64,000 nucleotides of DNA from Endothia cerciana (Eukaryota > Ascomycota > Sordariomycetes > Diaporthales > Cryphonectriaceae), in the NCBI GenBank assembly GCA_026119935.1, contig JALRMH010000069.1, positions 1-64,000 on the forward strand, in the 5' to 3' direction. The translations under genes and the position numbers were made by a program. The notes beneath the pieces are model-generated. The model was not told the DNA's origin. It worked only from the letters and a program-made list of their open reading frames with translations, and made no database searches. Shown here piece by piece: positions 43,531 through 54,063 of this stretch; position 1 is the first letter of the stretch, and every line of letters starts with the position of its first letter.

Positions 43531-44291
43531 ATGAGTTCTGACCAGATGGTGTGTACGAGGCAGGATAGAGAGCTTCCAGGGTTCACACGTGGGCTCCAGA
43601 GGGGGGCGTCTGTTCTGCTGGCTGGGGGCGAAGCTGTCCTGGTCTGCGCGGTAGAAGGCCGGGTGGGGGGTGGGAGGAGAGAGGAAGAGAGAGGAGGAGG
43701 GAGGGGTGAAGAGAGGGACAGACGGCTGGTGTGTTTTTATGAGGGGGGTGGGGAGCTGTGGATGAAGTCCTGGAAGGAAGAAGGAAGAAGAGGAGGGAAG
43801 GAGAAAGGGAAGAGCGCCGCCTTCCAGGTGGAAAAGATTGGGCACCTTTGGTCCGTTTGGTCGTCCGTTTGTTTGAAATTGGGCCTGATACGAGGGCGGG
43901 AGACTGCAGCTGCTAGTCGCTAGGCGAGGCAACACCACATCGGATCTCCCACCAACACCGCTAGAGCTTGGAGAAGAACCTAACCTGTCTTGATCTCTTT
44001 GGCATATCGCACGCCTGCTGCCCCCTCCCTGACGGACCTTCCATAAGATATAATGTTGGCATTTTGGATCAGCCTGGCCCTGGCCCTGGCCCTGCCCCTC
44101 CCCACCCCCCCCCCCTTCCTCTACTCTTGTACATCACCCACCCACTCTCTTGCCGTGTTGTTCGTACACCCCCTTCATAGGCCCATAGATCCTTCTCGAG
44201 ACCGACAGACAGCGACGGGCTGGAGGGGGGGGGGGGGGGAACGACAGCCCTCTGGTGGGTGGCCCCCCATACGTTTGTGCCCGCCCCGCAC
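43531..44291. other. Intergenic, Arb2 gene to uS14m
   Basis: The promoter of the Arb2-domain gene and the 3' flank of uS14m. It is purine-rich (GAGAGG modules about 43670-43800), with a C run at about 44106-44114 and a G run at about 44226-44238. No coding signal. Confidence 0.55.
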
Positions 44292-45056
44292 CTACCAGCT
44301 CGCCTTCTGCACGCCAGGCAGGGAGCCAGCGATGGCCTGCATCCTGAAGTTGTACTGTGACAGACGTCAGCATGTCTTTCCCTGCTCTCCCCTCCCCGCG
44401 CCGCAGCCACAGCTTCCCCGCCTGCGGGCATCCGTCCGAACCAGGCCCGCTCCTGTCCATCCAGGAAAGGAAAAGCAAGCAACCCCCCCCAGACCGTACC
44501 CGCGAGAGAAGAATCGTGCCGGGGGGGAGAGAGAGTGAGAGAGAGGGGGGGGGGGGCGGGGGGGAAGGGACCTACCCTCGACATCTTGAAGTCCCTAAAG
44601 ATACCCCTCCCCTTGCCGCCAAGTATACACCGATTCCTGATCTGCGTGGGGTTCGTGTAACAGTGCATCTGCGAGAGCTGGAGCTGCGCCTCGGCGCGGA
44701 CGCGAGGGTGGAGAGTTGTATTGCGGATGATGTAGCGGAGGGCTTGCCTACAACGACAACACCAACCACCAGGACTCCATTAGCACACATGTCGCGGCGG
44801 GGTCCCGATGACCCCTCCTCCTCCCGCCGGGGGCCGTGACGCCGGGACCGACCACGGTGGCAGGGCGGCCTGGGCCGGCGGCCAGGAAGAGAAGAGGCAG
44901 GGCAGGGCAGGGCAGGGCGGGGCATGGCAGGGCAGGGCGCATGCGTTACCTCTCCGTCTCGTACTTCTCGTACACCTTCCGCTTCGTGTGGTCGCGGATG
45001 ATCTTGATGTTGACGAAGCAGCCCAGGTCGAGCTTCTTCGACCGGAACATCGACAT
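44292..45056 (-). CDS. mrp2: Mitochondrial small-subunit ribosomal protein uS14m (Mrp2)
   Basis: Exons 45056-44950, 44747-44576 and 44354-44292, with introns of 202 and 221 bases, give 113 aa, matching yeast Mrp2 (about 115 aa). The start is MSMFRSKKLDLGCFVNIKII. Exon 2 contains QALRYIIRNTTLHPRVRAEA and the hallmark RNRCILGGKGRGIFRDFKMS. The last exon ends IAGSLPGVQKASW, the usual uS14m C-terminus (S-W). Only the spliced form gives this, so the model is strong. The protein belongs to the 37S mitoribosome head near the decoding region. Intron 1 carries a GGGCA pentamer repeat and intron 2 a GA/G-rich tract, so non-coding sequence exceeds coding sequence in this small gene. Confidence 0.95.
44896..44938. 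repeat. (GGGCA)n repeat in uS14m intron 1
   Basis: About eight GGCAG/GGGCA-like pentamers within intron 44748-44949, starting close to the donor site on the minus strand. The same unit recurs at 51720-51773. Confidence 0.9.
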
Positions 45057-45621
45057 CGTGGGCAGGAGGTCTGCGCGGGCGTGGGCCGTCCGTTGTTGTA
45101 GCTGGGCGGTCGGACCAAATCTCAATCTGCCTCGCTGCGATGTGCGCCGCGAGGTTCGGCTCGGTACTGATCGCTTACATAATAGGCGGTCAAGATTTCC
45201 GCACTGCGGCAGCTAGGCGCCGGCGGATCGATCGGTCTTGACACGGCTCAAGGTTATCTATCTATCGGTCCACAGCAAAAGACGCGCATATGGACATTAC
45301 ACACACACACACACACAGGGAGGGAGGGATCTGTCCAGCTCGGGAGGTATGGAAGGCACTCATTATCTATCCTCCATCTAAACGGGCTGTCCTTTGGTCT
45401 CTTTGACCGCTTGTAAACCACTCCACACCACACACCCCCCCCCCCCGCCGCCCCAGGGTACTGTAGAACGTCCCACAGCCCGAGGTATGTAATAATAACT
45501 GAAACTTAAAAAATCGTACATCGCTTTGATACCTTTCCGGAGTATCTCTTCTCGACAAAATGCCGACGACAAATGCCTCGGGCTCACTGAAACTTTTCCA
45601 GAACGCCACATGCCTGCAGAA

Positions 45622-45653
<32 letters not shown>

Positions 45654-45746
45654 AAAAAAAGAAGGGGAAGAAAAAAAAAAAAAAGGGAAAAACAACCACC
45701 ATGTGGGTCTTCCAAAGCCCCTCTCTGATTTTCTTCAGCCTGTCCT
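45057..45746. other. Intergenic, uS14m promoter and arg-6 3' flank
   Basis: It holds a CA microsatellite (about 45298-45318), a C run (about 45436-45446), and (GAAA)n with following A-rich sequence (about 45619-45690). No gene seen. Confidence 0.6.
45619..45660. repeat. (GAAA)n microsatellite
   Basis: About nine tetramers, 90 bases downstream of the arg-6 stop codon on the gene's own strand. Confidence 0.95.
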
Positions 45747-48626
45747 TCACAGCACGGGGATGCCCTCGTACTCTCCGTAGCCCAGCGCAAGGTTCATGTT
45801 TTCTGTATATAATATCAGCAGGTGTCCGCTGGGCGGGGAGGGATGTGTAACAGGAGGATGCAGGGCAGATTAGTTGGACAACACCTACGCAGACACTGGG
45901 TCGCAGCCCCCTTCAACAGGTTATCGATCGTCGCGCAGACGACCACCCTCCTGCCGGAGCTGTGCACCGCAAACCCACCAATCTCCACGCCGTGCTTGCC
46001 GCTGATCGCCTTGACGGTCGGCGCCTCGCCCACGACCTTGACCAGCTTCTCGCCCGCGTACCGCTCCTGGTACAGCTGGCGGATGTCGCGGCTCGTCATC
46101 GTCTTGTTCAGGGGGATGTTGATCGTGTGGTGGATGCCCTGGAACCACACGGCCACGTGGGGGGTGAACGCGACGCTGTGGCCCAGCTGGGAGCTGATCT
46201 CGCGCTCATGGATGTGGTCGGTCAGCGAGTAGGGGATCAGGTTGTTGGTGAGCAGCTCGACGTCGTTCTTGGGCGAGGGCTTGGTGCCTGCGCCGGAGTA
46301 GCCCGAGACGCCGAACACGGCGGGCTCCCCGCCGAGGTGCTCGACCAGCGGCGCCAGTCCCAGTTGCGCGCCGGTGGCGTAACAGCCCGGGTTCGCGATG
46401 TCCACCGCGTCGTGGATCTTTTGCCTCTGGACGAGCTCGGGGAGGCCATATGTCCAGGAGCTGTCGAAGCGGTAGTCTGCCGAGAGGTCGACGGTCACGC
46501 TCCTGTGGCTGCCCGACGGCCTGCGGCCCTCGTGGACCGCCTCGACGAAGGGCCTGCACACACCGTTGGGCAGCGCCATCACCCAGCAGTCGATCTCGCC
46601 CCTCTTCTCCATGTCCCGCACGTCGTCCGGGCTCAGGTTCTCGTATGTGATCCGGGCCTTGTCGTAGCCCTCCAGCAGCGTCCCGTTCAGCTCCCGTGAC
46701 GACACGTGTGCCAGTTCCATGTTGGGGTGGGAGTTCAGCAGTGAGATCAGGGCCTGCCCGGTGTAGCCTCGTGCCCCGATGAGCGCGACCTTGGCAGGCC
46801 CATCCCTCGTCTTGTTGCGCCTGCCCAGCGGCGGGTTGGGGTTCGTGGTCGCCGTCGCGAGTCCTCGCCGCTGCGCCGGCGTCCTCGGCAGCCAGGACGA
46901 CCTGGGCCTCGCGACGGTACCGTAGCCCCGGCCCTGCCGCGCGGCGGCCTGTCGGGGGGCAGAGGGGGCGGCGGCACCGGCGCCGAGTGCTGCTCTCCGC
47001 ATCCGGGCCTCCAGGTTTGAGTCACCCAGCATCTCCCGGCCGTGTGTCTCGAAGTCCCTCATGATCTGTACGATATCCTTGCCGTCCTCGATGCCGCACC
47101 AGAACATGACGTCTCCGCCCACAGACAGGCTGCCGTCGGCCTTGTCCCAGAACCAGGTCAGGTTCTCGTCGTCCTCCCTGACGGTCCAGACAAGCTTGGG
47201 GAAGTCCTTCTTGATGGCGGTGAACAGGTTATCGGCGATGTTGCTCAGCCAGCCGGACTTGGTGATCGTGAGGGTGGCCAGCGTCGCGTGGCGGTTCTCG
47301 TTCGCCGGGAGGACGATCGCGACGGCGTTCATGTCGGCGTCGTAGTAGGCCTTGAACGGGCTGTCCCTCAGGAACTCGACATATGCGTCCACGGTCTGCC
47401 GTGAGTTGGGACCCTCCCGGTCGCGGATAAGCACCGCCTTCAGCTTCTCCATGTCGCCGAATTCCCGCAGGCTGGTCGCGGAGAGCAGCTTGTTGCCGCG
47501 CCGTATCAGCGTCCCGGCGCCGGAGTCGGTGAACAACTCCTTCTGGAGGTCCTGAGGGTGGATGATGGCGACGGACGATGACCGCGGCAGCGTGTCCAGC
47601 AGATCCTTAATCTCCTTGATCTTGAGGCGGGTCCCGTACCTGCACCACGACTGTGACACGTACCACTCGAACTCCTCGTCCAGGTTGATGGCAGAGATCT
47701 TGCCGCCCTCGCCATCAAACAGGCCGCCCTTCTCGGACAGGTAGACAACCTTCAGCGGCTCCAGCGCGCGGGCGAGCTCCGCTGCAGCGACGTCTGCGTT
47801 GACGTTCAGGCACTGCCCGTCAGGCGTGTACGCCAGGGACGTCAGCACAGGCAGGCACCTGTGGTTGATAGCCCACTCGATCATGTCCTTGTTGACATTT
47901 GTGATCTTGCCGACCAGGTTCCACTTCTCCTTGTTCAGGTAGTCGGCCTCGAGGACACCATGCGTGATGGGGCGGACGTGGACGCCCATCTCCTCCAGCC
48001 GGTTGGTCAGCCTCTGGTTCTCCTCCATGAAAAGCCTGCGCGCCACGGCGAGGGTCTTGTTGTCTGTCACCCGGATGCCCTCCTCGAACTGGGGCTCGAC
48101 CCCGGCGTCCTCGAGGAGCCTGTTGAGCTGGGGGCCGGCCCCGTGGACCACGACCGGGTACAGGCCGACGTGGTAGAGGAACGCTAGGCTGTTGCATAGC
48201 TCGTCCAGGCTGTGTGCGGCGTCGTGTCAGCCCTCGGCCCAACCCCCCCCCCCCCCCCAGACGGGCAGTCTCCTCCCGGTCCCCCTCTCGGGCCCTGCCG
48301 CCGGGGGTGATCACTCACTAATCTGTCAGGATGGCCCCTCCGACCTTGATGACCGCGAACCGCTGCGACGACACCGAGGTGAAATGCGACAGGTACTGCT
48401 GGACCTCCCTCCTAGAGCCCACACTGCTCAGGGTCTGGATGACTATGCCGCGGGTGCTCAGGTCCGTGAGCTGCTTGGTGGATGTGGAGAGGGCAGCGCG
48501 GCGGGCGCACCCTGCCAGACGCGCGCTGGCCACCGCCGGAGCGGCAGCCCGGGGGGCGGAGGACACGGGCAGTCGGGCGCACCGCCGGGCCCCGACCCGG
48601 AAGGCCCTCACGGAGGAGGAAAGCAT
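45747..48626 (-). CDS. arg-6: Fused acetylglutamate kinase / N-acetyl-gamma-glutamyl-phosphate reductase (ARG5,6)
   Basis: Exons 48626-48319, 48209-45889 and 45802-45747 give 894 aa. Residues 1-50 are an Arg/Ala-rich mitochondrial presequence. The kinase starts at AVIKVGGAILTD (about 91-102, splice inside TD|Y) and includes VVHGAGPQLNRLLE. A NAT-type domain (about 362-497) follows. A basic linker (about 502-574, with QRRGLATATTNPNP) resembles a second presequence. The reductase (about 575-894) has GARGYTGQ and the catalytic Cys in DIANPGCYATG (C712). The short last exon encodes NMNLALGYGEYEGIPVL, the normal C-terminus. The enzymes carry out steps 2 and 3 of arginine synthesis in the mitochondrial matrix; in Neurospora and yeast the precursor is known to be cut into two proteins. 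A CPC1/Gcn4 site lies upstream. Confidence 0.97.
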
Positions 48627-50426
48627 GGCTGTTCTGTGGGATGACGGTTCTCTGTGGTAGGCAAGCAGGTTAGCACAAGAAGCTGTGCAGGACCAGGAGC
48701 AGCTTGTCGGCAGGAAAAGGAGGCGGTCCGGTGAGACGATGTGCAGACGAAGCCCTCCCCCCTCTCCCTGTGCAGAGCTATCATCTCGAGGGGAGCAGGG
48801 GAGGGGGGGGGGGACGCCGACGGCGATGTGTTTATTGACTCACGATAGAGATAGCTTCGGACCTGACTCGGACGCGCAACAACAAAACCCCAATTGAGCA
48901 GAGGGAGTGCCTCTTCAGCCGGGGGCGAGAACGGAAAAGCAATTGGACAGAGGGGGGGTTCGTCTGTATGACCACAGAAGGAAACGGGAGGAGAGGAAGA
49001 GGGAGGGAGGCCTGGGGAGGGTGGAAGCGATACAGAATGGTCCACCTGGGGGGGGGGGAGGGAGAGAATGATTCGTATTGCTCCCGATGTCCTTAAAAAA
49101 AATTAAAAAAAAAAAAAAAGTCACGGTGTGTGGGGGTGGCAGCAGTGGAGGGGTCCAGATTCCTGCTAGCACCTGCGCCGAAACCGCTGCCCTTCCCAGC
49201 AGACTCCTTGGCTAGTCCTCGTACCGTTACCTAGCACATGCCTAGGTACCCTGTAGCCTCTTCCTCCACCTGGGCTGGGGCTTTGGGTTACATTCGACGC
49301 TGCATACCTACCTGCAGCAGATCTAGCCTTGCAGATGGAAAAATCTCTTTCTCGCCATCAGGCCATGCGAGTCTTGGCGAGGTTACCCTCAGCTACATTC
49401 TTTTGTGAGGCCCTGTCGACCTATCCTCCAACGGCGGCGATGGGCTAGAAGCACACCAGCCCTGTTCAAGGTTATCTGATGCCCCATCCATACCCACCCT
49501 GGCCTATTTTGTTACGAGGAACTACTAACTTGACCGTGGCCTTTCCCGTTAACGACGCCTCCGGGCCGGACTCGTCAGTTTATCTGATGCCCCACCGAGG
49601 ACCCCCTTCTCCCACCCGGATCATCTCGAGCCGCCATGTGGTTCGAGGGGATGGCGGGATGGCTGACAACCGTCGTCTCGACGACCCGGTCCAGAGGGCA
49701 GGTGCTGTATAGTTGGGGTTTGCACATCGAGCTGTGTCGGTCAACCGTGTCCTTAGTCCTCGTCTCATACCTCGGCATCTGGTTGAAGCGGATAGTCCCA
49801 GCACAAGTTCGCTGCTTTTACGATATTACGATATCAACGTCGAAGCCGTGGCTCGGTAAGGCCGGCCGGGAGTCACGGCCGATCCGCGTCTTCACTTGGC
49901 ACGGAAAAAGAAGGTGTGTGTCCACTGGACCATCGTGAAGGGTGTGGATTAAGTGGTTCGCAAAACGCCAATTGCCATTCCATCATACATACAATCCCGG
50001 ATCGCATATTGCACCGTCCGCAGGTTTGCAGGTTTTGCGGTCCCCAGACCAGATCCGAGCCCGGACCACACACCAGCCACGGTGCTGCTATACCTTCCAT
50101 AAGAGCCTGCCGCTGGAGGGTGTAAAAGCAAGACTGCTTTCCCAACCTGGTCGTACCATCGTAAACGAGACAAGACGCTGCTGGGTTCGTAAAAGGATCG
50201 ATCGAAATCAAGGATGCGAAGGAAAGCCCCACACACCCCGCCAATGCCATGTTGGCCCAGTAGACGCATCTATCTGCCGGCCGGCTCTTGTTCCCTGTCG
50301 TGCATCCCCGCGGGGATAGATCTCCAGGGAGGCGCGGTCGGGAGCTTCATCCGTCGGGTTGTACGTTCATGCCAGATCGTGGGGTTCGCCGGGGTGTCAT
50401 CTGCCCCCCCCCTCTCCCCCCGGGGT
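48627..50426. other. arg-6 promoter region and 3' flank of synaptobrevin
   Basis: 1.8 kb with no recognisable gene. G runs occur at about 48806-48813 and 49050-49059, and an A-rich stretch at about 49095-49119. Two diverged copies of a TTATCTGATGCCCCA-containing segment occur at about 49472 and 49579. The first ~250 bases hold the arg-6 control element. Confidence 0.55.
48836..48842. promoter_or_regulatory. CPC1/Gcn4 binding site (TGACTCA) upstream of arg-6
   Basis: A perfect TGACTCA palindrome 210 bases upstream of the arg-6 ATG, with a partial site (TGACTC) at 48864-48869. In Neurospora and yeast this motif recruits CPC1/Gcn4 for cross-pathway control of amino-acid genes, including arginine genes. 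Confidence 0.7.
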
Positions 50427-51415
50427 TTAATGCTTGATGAAGACGACTGCAGGCGCCTTGTTAGCTGCTGGCTTCTTATGGCTCCGGTTGGTATCGGGAC
50501 GGGAGTACACCGCCCGCAGGGTATAGGGGCCGACATCTCGCCAACTTACTCGGCAGGACGATAATCAGAATGAGGATGATGATGCCGGCAATGATGCACA
50601 TGCGCATCTTCATGTCCTTCCACCACATCTGCTTCCTGACCCGGTTGGCACCGCGGCGGAAGCCTTGGGCCGACACAGCCAGGTTGTCTGTCTTGTCCTG
50701 CAGCCTGTCGATGTTCTCGCCACGCTCGTTGGCCATGTTGATGTTGTTACGCATGGTGTTAATGGTGCTCTGCATGTTCTGTGGGGAAGAATGATGTCAG
50801 CCTTCCGCACTCGCATACCCGGGAGGCGCAGTCACTTCTCCCTCATCCTCGAGAGCTCCGAAGGCGTGGGCGTGGGGGGTCCGCGCCGGAGGGGCCGGGG
50901 CATCTTCGAACGTGTAGTCACGGGAGATGGCGGCGGATTGTTGCGGCAGGGTCATGGTGAGAGAGACGACGGCGAGGGCCTAGGCGTGGCGCATCCCGGC
51001 AGTTCCTGGCACGACCACTTTATTTTTGACGTTTGGACTGTCCGTGGTAGCCGGTGACACCAGCACGGTGGTGGCCAACCTGCGTCACCCGTCGGTTTGC
51101 CTGATGTAGATGTCGCACGGGAGCACGACTGTCGCCGCGTGGTCGCCGTCGCCATCGTCACCGGTCGAGCCGACGCAGCCCCCCCCCCCCACCCCCAAGG
51201 TAGACACGATTGCTGACGTAGGCCGTGTGGGTGGCCGGGCCGGGCGGTTCAGGATCGCAACCTCTCCCGCGAGAGATCGACGGTGGGACTCTCAAGATCA
51301 TGATGAAGCACTCGGAAGATGCACTTACCCCCTGGATCTGTGCGATTCTAGGGTCGCTGGACTGGGCATTCTCGCCCGGGTAGCGGGCATCGGGGTCGTA
51401 GCGTCCGTCGGCCAT
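50427..51415 (-). CDS. snc1: Synaptobrevin / R-SNARE (Snc-type)
   Basis: Exons 51415-51329, 50778-50550 and 50446-50427 give 111 aa. The N-terminal 28 residues are variable (MADGRYDPDARYPGENAQ). The SNARE motif runs from IAQIQG across the intron into NMQSTINTMRNNINMANERG, then DRLQDKTDNLAVSAQGFRRG. The zero-layer Arg is R48. It is followed by the juxtamembrane block RVRKQMWWKDMKMRM and a tail anchor ending PIVFIKH. The direct join of exons 1 and 2 aligns without gaps to other synaptobrevins, which supports a single 550-base intron 1, unusually long for this window. The last exon encodes only six residues. The protein is a v-SNARE for fusion of secretory vesicles at the plasma membrane (Spitzenkorper/tip growth in hyphae). 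Confidence 0.95.
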
Positions 51416-52674
51416 TGTTGCTGGATGATGGTTCTGGAATGCAATAAATCAATCAATCAATCCGGGTGGGGTGCGAGAAGCTGCAATATCGTCGCCGCGA
51501 GGCACTCGACCTGCTCGTTGGCCTGTGATGGATTGGTTGCGGGTAGCTGGGTATCGTCGGGGATGCTTGGGTAGGGAGGGAAAAGGAGGAGGGAGGTTGA
51601 GCTTGGCGAGAGGAGGGAGAGGGCTGCGGAAGGAGTGAAGTAAGTCGGTCGATGGACAAGACAGGTGAGACGCTTTGCCTCTCTGGCCTGGGGCGGGGGG
51701 GGGCAGGCTGGCAGGCGCTGCAGGGCAGGGCAGGGCAGGGCAGGGCAGGGCAGGGCAGGGCAGGGCAGGGCAGCTTGGGCGGCAGTGGGCGGGTTGGCAA
51801 GGCCAGGGTGGTCCCCGAAACAGAATCTGGCCTTGGGGGGAGGTTCTGGGTTCTGGGTTCGCGCCACCGCCTAACGGCGCAGGGCTCTGGCTGTTAGTGA
51901 GTCACGCATGAACCTGGCCCGTCACCCTATCAGATACCTGGGCCCTCAGATAGGGGCGGTTGCCTTCCCCGTGTTGCCCCCCCCCCCGACCCCCCGTGCG
52001 TGTCGTCTAGAGGCCCAGCCAGCCAACAACCCAACCTCCCAGTCGCAGCCAGCCAACCCAAAGGCCTCGCTTGGTCATTGCCAGGTCGCCTCTCCCTCCG
52101 ACCACCCCGACAGGCTGAGCCGCTGAGCCTCGGCCGAGCATTCACGAACGCGTCGCATCTGCTGCTCCTCTCTGCCTTTGCTGGTCGTCATCGAGTGGCA
52201 GTGCCGCCTACTCTTTGGGCCCGGGCGGGGACAAAGCACAAGCATTCATGTGATCACCTACCTAGCTGGCATTCACGTCCTCCTCCGGGAATGGCCCAGG
52301 CCGTGTCCGTCGCAGTCCCCCCCCCCCCTGCGAGCTCGTTGCATCTTGGTTTCATCCGCGTTGTACCACGCACAAGATCGGGATTTTTTTTTTTTTTAGC
52401 ACAGACGCTCGCCGCCTTGTGGGCCTCACCCAGGCCCTTCAGGACTGCAACGGATGGCTCACTTCTGCAGGTCTCGAATGCGACCTCACCATCGTTTTAT
52501 TCTGCTGCGGAGGTAGCTATGGACCGAGGGTTCCCTTCGCCAGGCGAGGAAAGACGGCAAACAGGCGAGAAGGAGCAACAAGAGCCACCTCACCTAGCCC
52601 GAGGCTAGGGCCAGCCGCAGAGAGCCCTCCCACATTACCCGTCACCAGCACCGGAGGAGCCCGGGCCCTGCCCC
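51416..52674. other. Intergenic, synaptobrevin promoter and C2H2 gene 3' flank
   Basis: Includes CAAT repeats (about 51447-51462), the GGGCA pentamer array (51720-51773), C runs (about 51979-51987, 52317-52328) and a T run (about 52384-52398). ORFs here are low complexity with no similarity. Confidence 0.55.
51720..51773. repeat. (GGGCA)n pentanucleotide microsatellite
   Basis: About 11 perfect GGGCA units, 300-360 bases upstream of the synaptobrevin start codon. Same unit as in uS14m intron 1. Confidence 0.95.
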
Positions 52675-54063
52675 TCACTGAAGACGCTGCTGCCCCTTGA
52701 GATGCCGCGACTGGATGTGCTTCTTCAAGTTATCCCTGCGGGCGACTGCTGTGCAGCCCGGATACGGACATTTCTCCCTCTCAGACCGGATATTGTTGCG
52801 TATAGCATAGTCCTCGTGCCGACTCCACAGGTGTCGCTTGACGACCTTTGTCTCGGCCCCAGCGAAGTCGCAGGTTGTAATGGGACATTGGTAGGGCCGC
52901 GTATGCGTGCCCTCGTGTTGCCTGTGAGAGATGCTACATTCAGCCTGGTCTGTCGAACCACACGAGCACCCCCCCCCCCCCCGCGGATCCTCGTCAGATG
53001 CCCAGAGAACTTACCATCGTCTAGCGGGCGAATGGAACCGACGCTGGCACGGTGGGTGCCTGCAGAGCAATGGTGGGGCATCGCTGGAGGAGATGATCGC
53101 CCCAACGGGATGGAATTGCTGGGGTGGCGGGGATGGCAATGGCACCGGCTTAAAGATCAGCTGCCCTCCCCGGTATTCCAGCGCGTCTGTACTGGTTCTG
53201 ACGACCCGGTTGTCACTGGTCATGATGCCGCCGAATGCCACGAGCCGTTCGAAGGCCCCCTGGTGTGACGGGAACATCCCCTGCGGAGATGACTCTGGGC
53301 TGATGATGTCGGCAGGACGGGCGCCGAGGTTCGCGGGGTTGGCCGGGTGGACGGGTGGAGAGCCAGCTTGGTTGAAGCCAGCCTGGTCGACGCCAGCCTG
53401 GTTGAAGCCAGGCGCGACGTCCTGCGGAAGGCCACCGGGGTTGAGGCCAGACAGGACATCCTGCGGAAGGCCACCGAGGTTGAAGCCAGACAAGACATCC
53501 TGCGGAAGGCCACCGAGGTTGAAGCCAGACAGGACGTCCTGTGGAAGGCTGCCGAGGTTGAAGCCAGAGACAAGGTCCTGCGGAAGACCACCGTGGTTGG
53601 GGCCAGAAAAGACTTCCTGCGGAGGGTCCTCGTGGTTGGGGCCACAAGAGATAGGCTGCGGAAGGCCGCCGTGGTTGAGGCCAGAGACAATGTCCTGCGG
53701 AAGGCCACCGTAGCTGGGGCCAGAAAAGACGTCCTGCGGACCGTGGCTGAAGCCAGATACGGCAACCTGTGGAGAGCTGCCGAATGTCGCGAACACATCT
53801 TCACCATGGGCGAGACCCCCGAAAGTCACGCCTCCGTATTGGTAAGTGGGAGAGGGTGAGCAGTCATAATTACAGACTTCAGGGTGTGCCGCCATGCCGT
53901 GAGGCTGGCTGGTATTGTCTGGCGACATCGTGGGTCAGTCCAGCTCCACAGTCGCCGGTCAGGGCTACTCACCTGGGCTCTGGGTCTGGTGCTGGGGTCC
54001 TGGCGAACGGCCGTCATGGTAAGGGTATCGCTGCATTTTTCCTGTTCCGATCATCTCGGACAT
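52675..54063 (-). CDS. C2H2 zinc-finger protein with 13-residue tandem repeats
   Basis: Exons 54063-53973, 53918-53015 and 52921-52675 keep frame and give 413 aa. The C-terminal ~110 residues hold three fingers with C-x4-C spacing: CRHPPC...QHEGTH (split by intron 2), CPITTC...KRHLWSRH and CPYPGC...KKHIQSRH. The last has an 11-residue Cys-His loop instead of 12. The central part (about residues 85-215) is a tandem array of about ten 13-residue units, GGLPQDVLSGFNL-like. The start could also be the Met four codons in (54054). It is probably a nuclear regulator; finger 2-3 spacing is like many Sordariomycete C2H2 factors of unknown target. The repeat region is probably disordered. Confidence 0.78.
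53360..53775 (-). repeat. 39-bp in-frame minisatellite
   Basis: About ten copies of a 39-base unit (plus-strand form CTGCGGAAGGCCACCG... followed by TTGAAGCCAGACAGGAC-type sequence) inside the C2H2 gene. Central copies are nearly identical and outer ones diverged. All differ without breaking frame. Confidence 0.92.

Noticed and set aside
53211..53859. Long plus-strand repeat ORFs opposite the C2H2 gene
   Set aside because: They arise because the 39-base repeat length is a multiple of three, keeping all frames open; the minus strand has the zinc fingers and splice sites.
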